From assembly GCF_009901585.1 (NCBI RefSeq), contig NZ_WXYO01000005.1:124001-188000 (forward strand): DNA of 64,000 nucleotides. The letters are read 5' to 3'. The first letter of the stretch is position 1, and each line of letters opens with the position of its first letter. The notes beneath the pieces were generated by a model. The model made no database searches. It saw only the letters and a program-made list of their open reading frames with translations, and was not told the DNA's origin. Positions 24,732-32,694 of this stretch are shown piece by piece. The position numbers were made by a program, and so were the translations under genes. Source of the stretch: Poritiphilus flavus (GTDB lineage Bacteria; Bacteroidota; Bacteroidia; Flavobacteriales; Flavobacteriaceae).

Positions 24732-26156
24732 TCACTGCCAGTTGATCTTAAAGGGCTCTGAGGCGCAAGCTGCAGCCGGTTTATCGGCTGGTTGGTCCAG
24801 AAAATCACGGCAGATCTGAAAAAAACAGGAGTTGAATAGACTGTGACCTTCGTTCTCAAATTCAAAGAAGTAACTGTTCTTCAAATGTTTTGCGGCACCT
24901 TTGGCGTTTGCAGTAGGTGTTATAGGATCGAGGGAACCATTGAATAGTAAGGTTGGGATATCCGAGCTAACCGGTTCGTTCTCTTCGGCAGTGGCCCTTG
25001 AACGGTGCCATTGCGTCATGATCTTTGTATCCGAATTAAAGAATGCGGGTCCGGTGGGGAATTCGGGATTCTTATCCAGGTCCTCCACAAAGTCCGAGGC
25101 TCCGTTAAACGGAAGTTCTTCAAAGGCCATAACCGAAAGATACATTGGTACGTTTATAGCAGAACTTGTAATTACCGTAGGGGTCAATGCCTGCCCGAGA
25201 ATCTCATCGTCCCCGGTTTCCAGTGCCAATACAAAAGCGGGGATCTGACCGATCCTCGTCCTTTGATACAGGATCTGATGGGTCATTAACAAAACATCCT
25301 GAACATTCAGTACAAAGGCGGAACCCTGATAATCAAAAGTAATCGGCTGCTTGTTCAAGCGTTCCAGACTCTTTAAGTAACGGTTCTTGAGATCCGGGTA
25401 TCGGCCGTTGCAGCTGGGATCCTTTTTGCACTGGTTGAACACCTTAAACAGTGATCTTTTGAAGTTGGAGGTGAAGCTTGCATATAGGTCGGTTTCCGGT
25501 GCAAAAACGGAAAACAGTATGGCAGAACGCACGCTTTCGGGAAAATCACGTAGCATGGTGAGCCCCAGGCGAGAGCCGTAGGACCCTCCGAACAAATTCC
25601 ATTTCCCATATCCTAGTTTTTTTCTAAGGCTCTCAAAATCCGCAGCATTCTCCCGACTGTTGAAAGCTTCAAAGCTTACTCCCGAAGCCTTAGCCTGGGC
25701 TCTGCATTTTTCCAGCCTTTTCAGGGTTTCTTCATATTCAGCTTCCGGGCTGAGGTCCTGGGCCAGAATTTGGATGAGTTCGCTTCCAAAATTGGAACAG
25801 ACGGCATCAGAAGCTCCGGTACCTCTCTGATCCATCAGCACTATGTCCCTGTCTTCGCGTAGCGGATGGTTCTGCCAGAAATTAGCCATAAAAAGTGTGC
25901 TTCCGCCAGGGCCGCCCTGCAGATAAACCAGGGGATCCTTTTTGGAGTTCCCGTTGCTGGCCTTAAGAACCATATAGGCGAGCTTAATTGTTTTGGTACT
26001 TTGAGTACGTCTATCCGCGGGCACTTCCAGGTACCCATACTCCAGGTTCTTAATGCTTGCATACGGCAGGAAGACAGGATCTTCATTTAATTTCTTGTCT
26101 GTCTGGGAACAGCAAAACGAGGCGATCAGTACGGGGAATAACAAAAGTTTTTTCAT
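24732..26156 (-). CDS. Alpha/beta hydrolase lipoprotein, proline iminopeptidase/TAP type
   Basis: A 474-residue exported hydrolase. Lipobox at SFCC (Cys about 17-18); oxyanion region YLQGGPGGST; nucleophile elbow GGSYGSRL (about residue 170 onward); acid and His in the C-terminal TAP-like domain (LLFNGSLDPITP, FEFENEGHSLF). The set matches tripeptidyl-aminopeptidase/prolyl aminopeptidase-like S33 peptidases. The frame extends to 26192, but ATG 26156 gives a proper lipoprotein signal. Single gene, likely peptide processing in the periplasm. Confidence 0.88.
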   Translation of the reverse strand: MKKLLLFPVLIASFCCSQTDKKLNEDPVFLPYASIKNLEYGYLEVPADRRTQSTKTIKLAYMVLKASNGNSKKDPLVYLQGGPGGSTLFMANFWQNHPLREDRDIVLMDQRGTGASDAVCSNFGSELIQILAQDLSPEAEYEETLKRLEKCRAQAKASGVSFEAFNSRENAADFESLRKKLGYGKWNLFGGSYGSRLGLTMLRDFPESVRSAILFSVFAPETDLYASFTSNFKRSLFKVFNQCKKDPSCNGRYPDLKNRYLKSLERLNKQPITFDYQGSAFVLNVQDVLLMTHQILYQRTRIGQIPAFVLALETGDDEILGQALTPTVITSSAINVPMYLSVMAFEELPFNGASDFVEDLDKNPEFPTGPAFFNSDTKIMTQWHRSRATAEENEPVSSDIPTLLFNGSLDPITPTANAKGAAKHLKNSYFFEFENEGHSLFNSCFFQICRDFLDQPADKPAAACASEPFKINWQ

Positions 26157-26232
26157 ATCGCTGTATAGGGCAACAACTCCAGAAAGGTACAATAAAAACT
26201 TTTGAAGGCTTCGAACCGGAAAAGAGGAGGGG

Positions 26233-27240
26233 TTAATCCAGCTTATCAGTAAGTTTCCTGAAAGCTTTTTTCACATTCTTGTTTTCGTATAAAACTTCGT
26301 AAACAGTGTCTATAATAGGAGTTCTGACCTTTTTCTTAAAAGAAGCCTTAAGCTTGTGAACACTTTTAGCCGCGTAATATCCTTCGGCCACCATATTCAT
26401 TTCCATCATAGCACTCTTTACGGTATATCCCTTGCCGATCATATTTCCGAACATACGGTTTCTGCTAAAGGTGGAGTAGCCCGTTACCAGAAGATCTCCA
26501 AGGTAAGCGGAATTGTTGATGTTGCGTTTCATTTTATGGACCCGCCCGATATAGCGTTTCATTTCCCGTATGGCATTGCTCATCAATACACTCTGAAAAT
26601 TGTCCCCATAACCCAATCCATGGGCCATACCTGCAGCAACCGCATAGATGTTCTTAAGCATTGCTGCATATTCCGTGCCTATGATATCGTCAGAGATCTT
26701 GGTTTTGATATAAGCGCTTTGGAGCGCATTGGCTACAAGCTCCGCCTTGTCCTCATCCGCACAGGCGATGGTGAGATAGGATAGTCTTTCCAGAGCTACC
26801 TCCTCGGCATGGCAAGGACCTGTGATCACCCCTATATTTTTGAATGGGATACTGTAGTGATCGTGAAAATGCTCTCCTACGATAAGTCCCGTTGAGGGTA
26901 CTATTCCTTTGATAGCGGAAAATATGATCTTGTCTTTAAGCGTTGTCGTGGAACTCAGTTTGGCTAATTCGTCCTCGAGAAAAGCGGAAGGAATGGCGAA
27001 GATGAGAATATCCGCAACCGCGATCGCTTTATTAATATCGTCCGTCAGTTGCAATTGCTCCATATGGAATTCAACCGATCGCAGGTACTTCGGGTTATGG
27101 CGGTGTTCCTGAAGATAGGTAACGGCCTCTGTACTTCGCATGTACCAAACTACAGAATCCAGGTTTTCTGTTAACATTTTCACCAGTGCAGTGGCCCAGC
27201 TACCTCCGCCGAGTACAGCGAATCTCAATGGTTCCTTCAT
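26233..27240 (-). CDS. gpsA: NAD(P)-dependent glycerol-3-phosphate dehydrogenase
   Basis: A 335-residue cytosolic enzyme that reduces dihydroxyacetone phosphate to glycerol 3-phosphate for phospholipid synthesis. N-terminal GGGSWATALVKML is the nucleotide-binding loop; KGIVPSTGLIVGEHF and GPCHAEEVALERLSYLTIAC are GpsA signatures, and the catalytic Lys lies in EYAAMLKNIYAVAAGMAHGLGYGDN. Length is normal. A -7 promoter box lies 20 bp before the start. Confidence 0.95.
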   Translation of the reverse strand: MKEPLRFAVLGGGSWATALVKMLTENLDSVVWYMRSTEAVTYLQEHRHNPKYLRSVEFHMEQLQLTDDINKAIAVADILIFAIPSAFLEDELAKLSSTTTLKDKIIFSAIKGIVPSTGLIVGEHFHDHYSIPFKNIGVITGPCHAEEVALERLSYLTIACADEDKAELVANALQSAYIKTKISDDIIGTEYAAMLKNIYAVAAGMAHGLGYGDNFQSVLMSNAIREMKRYIGRVHKMKRNINNSAYLGDLLVTGYSTFSRNRMFGNMIGKGYTVKSAMMEMNMVAEGYYAAKSVHKLKASFKKKVRTPIIDTVYEVLYENKNVKKAFRKLTDKLD

Positions 27241-27260
27241 GAAGTTTCTTTATGGCGGCT

Positions 27261-27268
27261 CAAATGTA
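27261..27268 (-). promoter_or_regulatory. -7 box of gpsA
   Basis: TACATTTG on the minus strand fits TAnnTTTG and lies 20 bp upstream of the gpsA ATG, giving a short leader. No clear -33 TTG was seen. Confidence 0.4.
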
Positions 27269-27320
27269 ACCAAAAAAAGAAGCACCATATAGAAGGCTGA
27301 TATTAAGAAACTTAGGAATA

Positions 27321-27336
27321 TTGGCACGATGCTTGT
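27321..27336 (+). promoter_or_regulatory. Sigma-54-like -24/-12 promoter, one key mismatch
   Basis: TTGGCACG-ATGC-TTGT: the GG and downstream G have the right 12-bp phase for a sigma-54 promoter, but the invariant C of the -12 GC is T here. It lies 32 bp upstream of the lipoprotein ATG at 27368, a sensible distance. Confidence 0.3.
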
Positions 27337-27367
27337 TTTATATGGATAAACCGTAAAACGATATGTT

Positions 27368-28291
27368 ATGAGGGCAAAAAAACTACTTTTCGGATTGGCG
27401 ATGATAGGGCTTTTGGCAAGTTCTTGTTATACAGAGGTGATAGTAGATGATGATTTTATTGAAGCCTCTCCGATCAATACAGACCAGGTGTTAATGTCTT
27501 TTGACCTTTGGTATGTCGATATCCACGCCACCCAGGGAAATGGTGAGGTACCCTTTCTGCAGCGTGCTTTTACGGTTTCTTTTGATCGGGGAACCCTTCT
27601 GGCTAACAACAATATAGTTGGTATAGGAAAGACCGGGGGTGGCCTTGGGATAGATGTCGGCTTTTACGAGCCCCTAAGGGCTGCTGTGGAAATAGATCAT
27701 GATATAGATGGCCGTTGGATACTGGAGGTATTTGCCGTGAACGGAAATACCATTGAACTTTATCACGCCCCGACAGATACTTCATATTTCCTGAGAGGTT
27801 ATCAACGTGGTAACTTTGATTATGACAGTGTTTTTTATGACAATATCTATTACTTCCTCCAGGAATATACTGCCTGGGAAAAAGTATTTACCAGTGAAGA
27901 GGGTGCGATCAACGAATTTGATGATGAGAATTATTTACAATTCCTATCCGGGAATTCCGGGGATTTCTTTAGATCTTCCGTAGATGCGCCGGGAACCCCG
28001 ATCGTGAACCTCAGATGGGATTTTGAAGGAGATTATCAGGTTTTTGACGTACAAAACGACGAAACGCTCAAAACTTTAACATTAGACTATGACTTTATGA
28101 GCAATGATTACTTTGAGTTGTACGTTATAAATGACAGTACCATTGAGTTATTTCACCCGGATAGCGGGACGGTTTACGAGTTTAAAGGAAGAGGGTATAT
28201 TGAATACCTAAAAACCGGAGATACAAAGGCCGGTAAGAAAAGGACCAAACGCAAACTTCCGGTCATGGACGTGGTACGCAAGCGAAAGTAA
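27368..28291 (+). CDS. Lipoprotein with an internal duplication, function unknown
   Basis: A 307-residue lipoprotein: signal peptide ending LLASSC (Cys20). The mature part contains two related modules. The first includes VNGNTIELYHAPTDTSYFLRGY (about residue 125), the second INDSTIELFHPDSGTVYEFKGRGY (about 256); the spacing and flanks also match in outline (WILEVFAV versus DYFELYVI). The C-terminus is strongly basic (GKKRTKRKLPVMDVVRKRK). A terminator closes the gene. The product recalls flavobacterial surface lipoproteins of unknown role; no enzyme motif is seen. Confidence 0.75.
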   Translation: MRAKKLLFGLAMIGLLASSCYTEVIVDDDFIEASPINTDQVLMSFDLWYVDIHATQGNGEVPFLQRAFTVSFDRGTLLANNNIVGIGKTGGGLGIDVGFYEPLRAAVEIDHDIDGRWILEVFAVNGNTIELYHAPTDTSYFLRGYQRGNFDYDSVFYDNIYYFLQEYTAWEKVFTSEEGAINEFDDENYLQFLSGNSGDFFRSSVDAPGTPIVNLRWDFEGDYQVFDVQNDETLKTLTLDYDFMSNDYFELYVINDSTIELFHPDSGTVYEFKGRGYIEYLKTGDTKAGKKRTKRKLPVMDVVRKRK

Positions 28292-28351
28292 TTGAATTGC
28301 TTTGCGACTAAAGCAATGTCTATAAAATTTTTTGGTTGGTTATTTAGTTAG

Positions 28352-28388
28352 AAACCGCCCTGATACACTTCGTCAGGGCGGTTTTTTT
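28352..28388 (+). terminator. Intrinsic terminator
   Basis: AAACCGCCCTGA (28352-28363) pairs perfectly with TCAGGGCGGTTT (28373-28384) around a 9-nt loop and is followed by a run of T to 28388. It ends the lipoprotein gene and touches the stop codon of the convergent AraC gene. Confidence 0.9.
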
Positions 28389-29247
28389 ATGCGCTGTGTC
28401 TTCTTTTGAAAAAGCCATTCCTAAATTCTGAGGGATTTTCGCCACTGATCTTCTTGAATGTACGGTTAAAGTAAGATAAGCTTTCAAAGCCAGAAGAATA
28501 ACAGGCTTCACTCACATTTTTCCCTGACATCAACAGTCTTTTGGCCTGGCTGATACGATATTGATTCAATACCTGTACAAAGGTGTTCCCGGTTGTGCGC
28601 TTGAAGTAGCGGCAAAAAGCCTCCTTTCCCAGGTTACAACTCGCAGCTACTGCCTCGAGACTGATCTTTCGCTGATAGTTCTCGTCAATATAGGCGTAGA
28701 TACTTCTCAGACGGGCCTGTTCCTTTTTGCGGTAGGTGTTGACATACGGCCTCTCATGAAGAAGTTCATAAGACTCGCTGGCCGCCAGTATTTTCAGAAT
28801 GGCCAGGGTTTCCAGGTAGAGGTCAAAGGGGGAAAGGGTGTGAAGCTTTTGCATGCGCATTCCTACTTCCCTTTTGGTTTCACCACTAAAAGCTACTCCA
28901 TGGGCGGAACGCTCAAAAAGTTCCTCTATGTTCTGTAGTTCCGCCACACCCCGGACAGTATTTTCCCGAAACTGTGGTTTGATGTGAAGAACATCTTTCT
29001 TGTAGTCCGTCTTGACTCCATGATCAAAGTTGAGGTGTGGTATATTGGAACCAATCAGCACCAGATCACTGTCTTTATAAGAAGAAATGTGGTTCCCTAC
29101 ATGTCTGGTAGCACTGGCCCCTTCAATAAATACAATTTCGTATTCCGGGTGAAAATGCCAGTAAAAGAGATCGTTCAGCCTGGGATTGTGCAACAGGCGT
29201 AGCAGGCTGTTTGAAGCAGGGTGAATGGTTTCTAACTGTATCTTCAT
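28387..29247 (-). CDS. AraC family transcription regulator with cupin sensor domain
   Basis: A 286-residue regulator. The N-terminal cupin-like half has FYWHFHPEYEIVFIEG and SDLVLIGSNIPHLNF, as in AraC proteins that sense a sugar or small metabolite. The C-terminal HTH_18 domain (about 185-280) has RKISLEAVAASCNLGKEAFCRYFKR and a second helix pair CYSSGFESLSYFNRTFKKISGENPSEFR. Start ATG 29247, one codon inside a GTG. It is divergent from a phytanoyl-CoA dioxygenase-like gene, its probable target, and the shared 138-bp spacer contains a matching direct repeat. Confidence 0.9.
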   Translation of the reverse strand: MKIQLETIHPASNSLLRLLHNPRLNDLFYWHFHPEYEIVFIEGASATRHVGNHISSYKDSDLVLIGSNIPHLNFDHGVKTDYKKDVLHIKPQFRENTVRGVAELQNIEELFERSAHGVAFSGETKREVGMRMQKLHTLSPFDLYLETLAILKILAASESYELLHERPYVNTYRKKEQARLRSIYAYIDENYQRKISLEAVAASCNLGKEAFCRYFKRTTGNTFVQVLNQYRISQAKRLLMSGKNVSEACYSSGFESLSYFNRTFKKISGENPSEFRNGFFKRRHSA

Positions 29248-29298
29248 CACAAAATTTACCTTAAATTACTTCAAAATAGCTTAAAAATCATATAAAAA

Positions 29299-29327
29299 GT
29301 CAATATAATTCAAATTATTGTCAATAT
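29299..29327. promoter_or_regulatory. Candidate AraC operator (direct repeat, 21-bp period)
   Basis: GTCAATAT occurs at 29299-29306 and 29320-29327, exactly two helical turns apart, in the spacer between the AraC gene and its divergent neighbour and about 30 bp upstream of a -7 box. Direct half-sites of this phase are typical of AraC-family operators. Confidence 0.45.
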
Positions 29328-29355
29328 CAAGGTGGATATCAGGCTGTGCTATGAG

Positions 29356-29363
29356 TAGTTTTG
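29356..29363 (+). promoter_or_regulatory. -7 box of the dioxygenase-like gene
   Basis: TAGTTTTG fits TAnnTTTG and lies 23 bp before the ATG at 29386. No TTG at -33, as expected if an activator is needed. Confidence 0.45.
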
Positions 29364-29385
29364 GAGTGAAATAAAATCAAACAAA

Positions 29386-30360
29386 ATGGAAAAGACAGCG
29401 AAAAAGGTGGCCATGGCGAACACAGCGCATGAAGAGATTCCCGGGAATCCGTCTACCGCAACCAGCAGCAAACAAAAATTGAATGATAGATCTACGGTTA
29501 AAGACCTGAGAGTATTAAGTGAGGAGGATTGGGATTTTTGGATCCACAATGGTTATATAGTGATCAAGAATGCCATCTCCAGGGAACAGGCAAAAGCGAC
29601 AGCCGATTTTATCTGGGAGTTCGATGAAAAAGACCCCAATGATCCGGAGACCTGGTATGCACCACCACGGGCAGAAATGAAGATGAAGGAACTTACAGGA
29701 ACCGGTATGGTGGAAGTATACAACAACCAACACCTTTGGAACAACCGCCAGGCACAGCGGGTTTATGACGCTTTTGTTGATGTCTGGGGAACTGAAAAAC
29801 TATGGGTAACCATAGACCGGGCGAATCTGAATTTTCCGTTGCGTCCCGGGCAGGTTAAAAAGGGCTTTATTCACTGGGATTACGATCCTGAAACCCGGCC
29901 TCAGAACGTACAAGGAGTTCTTGCTCTGGCAGACCAGACAGATGAAGAAATGGGAGGTTTTCAATGCATACCATGGTTGTACCGCAATTACCATAGCTGG
30001 AAACTAACCCAGCCCGAAGATCGCGACCATTTCCAACCTGATATCAGCGGCTTGGAAGACAAAATTGTAAAGGTAAAGATGGAAGCCGGTGACCTGCTGA
30101 TCTTTAACAGTACTCAGCCACATGGTATCCGCCCTAACAATTCAGGAGACAAAGTGAGGATCGCCCAGTATATCTCTATGATGCCGGCAGAAGAGGACAA
30201 TGTGCCAATGAGGGAATGGAGAGTGAATTCCTGGAAAAACCGGGTAGCACCAGAAGGTTATGCCTTTCCCGGGGACCCCAGAAATTGGGAGCAAACCAAA
30301 TACGATACTGCTAAACTATCTGAGTTAGGAGAGAAGTTATTAGGCCTTAAAAACTGGTAA
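29386..30360 (+). CDS. Phytanoyl-CoA dioxygenase (PhyH) family protein
   Basis: A 324-residue Fe(II)/2-oxoglutarate-dependent oxygenase. The first metal pair is in IHWDYDPETRPQ (His, Asp), the distal His in STQPHGIRPNNSGDKVRIAQY, where the Arg would bind 2-oxoglutarate. N-terminal ~45 residues are Ala/Ser/Thr-rich and probably disordered. PhyH enzymes hydroxylate diverse small molecules; the substrate here is not given by sequence. Control by the divergent AraC regulator is likely from gene order and the operator-like repeat. Confidence 0.9.
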   Translation: MEKTAKKVAMANTAHEEIPGNPSTATSSKQKLNDRSTVKDLRVLSEEDWDFWIHNGYIVIKNAISREQAKATADFIWEFDEKDPNDPETWYAPPRAEMKMKELTGTGMVEVYNNQHLWNNRQAQRVYDAFVDVWGTEKLWVTIDRANLNFPLRPGQVKKGFIHWDYDPETRPQNVQGVLALADQTDEEMGGFQCIPWLYRNYHSWKLTQPEDRDHFQPDISGLEDKIVKVKMEAGDLLIFNSTQPHGIRPNNSGDKVRIAQYISMMPAEEDNVPMREWRVNSWKNRVAPEGYAFPGDPRNWEQTKYDTAKLSELGEKLLGLKNW

Positions 30361-30458
30361 TACGTTTTCAATAAAAATCAACCCGCCTGTCCTTATGGAC
30401 CTAACCCTAAAGGAACGGGCGGACGTTATTGGTATAGGCCCTTTGCATCAAAATTTTG

Positions 30459-31232
30459 CTAGGGCTGTTCCTCCTCTAAAATGGCGACCACCCTGGCCGG
30501 GGCCGCTGAAGCACCGACAATTTTCAGTGGGAAAACCGCAACTTTAAAACCCTCCAGCGGCAGTGCATCCAGGTTTACGAGTTGCTCCATATGGCAATAC
30601 TCCTTGTTTCGGCCTACAAGGTGGGCTTCCCAGAAATATTCTGAATTACCTGTCTCTTTGGCTTTCGCGATCATATAGGGCAATGGCAGATCCCAGCCCC
30701 AGGAATCAATTCCCATGACTTTAATACCCTGATCTATTAACCATTCCGTGGCTTCGGCGCTCATCCCGGTGCCTACTTTGTGAAAGTCTTTGGTACCATT
30801 AAAGCGGTCCCTGCCTGTCCTGATCAGTACGATCATGCCCTTTTTAAGCTCAAGCCCGTGCTTTTGCAAAAAATCCTCCAGGTCTTCCTGAGTGATAGGG
30901 TCAAAATCTTCTTTGTGCTTCATATCTATGACCATTCCATCCGCATAGCACCATTCCAAAGGAATTTCGTCAATGGTTTTGGCTCTTTCCCCATTCACCT
31001 CCGGAGCATAATGCCAGGGAGCATCGATATGGGTGGTAGCGTGTACGCCCATTTTTTGAATGCTGTCATCTGCCCAACCAACAAATCCTTTAGGAAACAA
31101 TCTAAAGGGTAAACCCAAAATACGGAGAAGCCATTTGGCCTTGTGATGAGGTTTGTGTTTGATCTTTACCTTCATGAACCAGGGATCTTCCCGATTGTAT
31201 TGAATGGGTTTGGAAAGGTCTACGATCTTCAT
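30459..31232 (-). CDS. Cyclase-family metal hydrolase (kynurenine-formamidase-like)
   Basis: A 257-residue cytosolic protein of the cyclase family (PF04199). The metal-binding motif HATTHIDAPWHY fits HxGTHxDxPxH with one change. MVIDMKHKEDFDPIT, GMIVLIRTGRD and VMGIDSWGWDLP follow in family order. Members hydrolyse amides such as N-formylkynurenine or cyclic substrates. A role in tryptophan breakdown together with the 3-hydroxyanthranilate dioxygenase at 6.6-7.2 kb is possible but the genes are far apart. Single gene, just left of the repeat that bounds the following island. Confidence 0.87.
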   Translation of the reverse strand: MKIVDLSKPIQYNREDPWFMKVKIKHKPHHKAKWLLRILGLPFRLFPKGFVGWADDSIQKMGVHATTHIDAPWHYAPEVNGERAKTIDEIPLEWCYADGMVIDMKHKEDFDPITQEDLEDFLQKHGLELKKGMIVLIRTGRDRFNGTKDFHKVGTGMSAEATEWLIDQGIKVMGIDSWGWDLPLPYMIAKAKETGNSEYFWEAHLVGRNKEYCHMEQLVNLDALPLEGFKVAVFPLKIVGASAAPARVVAILEEEQP

Positions 31233-31277
31233 GATAATTCAGTTTTGAGGTTAGGATCTAAAGTTAAAGAAAGTTTG

Positions 31278-31297
31278 AGCAATCCTTAAGAAACCAC
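31278..31297. repeat. Left copy of a 20-bp direct repeat
   Basis: AGCAATCCTTAAGAAACCAC; the right copy at 40920-40939 differs by one base (CC-C-TAAG). The two copies bracket a 9.6-kb block of different base composition. Possible attachment or insertion-site duplication. Confidence 0.5.
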
Positions 31298-31429
31298 TTA
31301 GTGTTCCGGAAATTGTATAGGAATTGCGAAATCGCATACAGACAATTCTATAGCTCGATGACCTAAAAAGCTAACAAATTCCTTAAAGGCTTTTGATACA
31401 TTGTCAAACCTAAGTCAATAAAAACTGAT
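31298..31429. other. Left junction of the putative island
   Basis: About 130 bp without genes between the 20-bp repeat and the first island gene; AT-rich (AATTGTATAGGAATTGCGAAAT and similar), with an imperfect inverted ATTGCGAAATCGCAT. Holds the promoter of the lipoprotein, not resolved further. Confidence 0.35.
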
Positions 31430-32086
31430 ATGAATAAACGGAACTATTTGAAATTCATAATACTCACAGTTTTATTTTCTGCTTGCTCTTCTGCCAGGCT
31501 GGCGAATTCCTATAAGTCAAAAGACTTCAGCTCTATTGAAGACCAGAACATATTGGTGGTATCGAGAACACCGCAGGTAGCTGTTAGAAAAGCTTATGAG
31601 AAGGAAATTTCAAAACGACTAAAGATGCAAGGACTAAATGCTAGTCCGAGTTATTTGATGTTTCCAGACCTAAAGCCCCTGACCAACAAGACGGTTGAAC
31701 GAATAGCGAATACCATTTCGATGTTCAGAGATGAGGGTTTTGATATTTTAATGGTAACATCCCTAAAGGATGTCGAAGAACAGGAAGTGCTGAGAAGACA
31801 GGAAGGTTATGGTTCCTTGTTAGATTATTACGGAAATAAATACATCACTCTAAAGGGATATTATGACGATGTGCATGCCCCGCCAAAATTGACACCCCTT
31901 GAGACGGAATTAGAACCCATAACCCGAAAGGAGGTGACCTTTATTTTGGAAGCCGTCACCTATAATCTTTCCTTGCCCGAAGCAAAAAGGTTGCTCTCTG
32001 TGGTCACCATGGAAATAACCAATCCAAATTCCGCTTCCTCGGTACGACAAGGGTTCGCAAAGACAGTTGCCAATGAGCTCAAATAA
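31430..32086 (+). CDS. Lipoprotein, LpoB/DUF4136-like in outline, function unknown
   Basis: A 218-residue lipoprotein; lipobox LFSAC with Cys at residue 20. The mature domain has an alternating beta/alpha pattern (NILVVSRTPQVAVRKAYEKEISKRLKMQGLNA, EGFDILMVTSLKDVEEQEV, EVTFILEAVTYNLS) like periplasmic lipoproteins that bind envelope enzymes (LpoB or DUF4136 type). That resemblance is structural impression only. First gene of the putative island; nothing is cotranscribed with it. Confidence 0.68.
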   Translation: MNKRNYLKFIILTVLFSACSSARLANSYKSKDFSSIEDQNILVVSRTPQVAVRKAYEKEISKRLKMQGLNASPSYLMFPDLKPLTNKTVERIANTISMFRDEGFDILMVTSLKDVEEQEVLRRQEGYGSLLDYYGNKYITLKGYYDDVHAPPKLTPLETELEPITRKEVTFILEAVTYNLSLPEAKRLLSVVTMEITNPNSASSVRQGFAKTVANELK

Positions 32087-32108
32087 TGCCGTAGAAGTTA
32101 AATCAGTA

Positions 32109-32525
32109 TCACTCCAGAACAGCTCCTATTTCAGATTCAAATCTGTCAAAATCAATTTTATTCTTAGTTAGCAACAGCGCCTTAGCCGAAACTTCATGAA
32201 CGTAGTTTGGCTCAAATCCTATGGCTTTTCCCACTCGCTCCAACCATCTAATCTGATCTTCCCCCTCAATCGTTCTATCAGAGTTTAAGATCTTTCCCAA
32301 CTCATACAATGCCTTAATTCTTTCATCTTTGGCATATGGAGCGGTTATTGGGTAGTTCATGTAGTTCTGCATGATAAACTCGTATTCCTCTTCAGTCAGG
32401 CTCAATTTATACATCAGGTGCTCCAGGAATATTATCTCTCTCTTTGAGGCGTCGCCGTCGCGCATAGTGATTTTTACCATTGAGGCGTAGGCATCGTGAT
32501 ATTGACTTTTTGAATGATAGTTCAT
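32109..32525 (-). CDS. TerB-like acidic helical protein
   Basis: A 138-residue cytosolic, all-helical protein: MVKITMRDGDASKREIIFLEHLMYKLSLTEEEYEFIM, then DERIKALYELGKILNSDRTIEGEDQIRWLERVGKAIGF. The run of Asp/Glu with the repeated helical pairs recalls the TerB/tellurite-resistance fold. The frame extends to 32564, but the extra 13 codons overlap a promoter-like TACTTTTA box, so ATG 32525 is preferred (not certain). Gene orientation opposes its neighbours. Function unknown. Confidence 0.65.
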   Translation of the reverse strand: MNYHSKSQYHDAYASMVKITMRDGDASKREIIFLEHLMYKLSLTEEEYEFIMQNYMNYPITAPYAKDERIKALYELGKILNSDRTIEGEDQIRWLERVGKAIGFEPNYVHEVSAKALLLTKNKIDFDRFESEIGAVLE

Positions 32526-32694
32526 GAATGTAATTAATATTTCTTCATAATTTAAAAGTAGCATCTACTTTGAAAGATATTACTATCATTTCAGGTCATC
32601 AAATTGTCAAGAAAGTCTAAAATCGTTTGTTCAATTGATAAATTTGTTGGCAAATCAGTAAATTTATTTTCAAAGTCAGGTATACGGAACAGGA

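Noticed and set aside
30361-30458. Terminator behind the PhyH gene
   Set aside because: The CCGCC/GGCGG pairing is imperfect and no T run follows.
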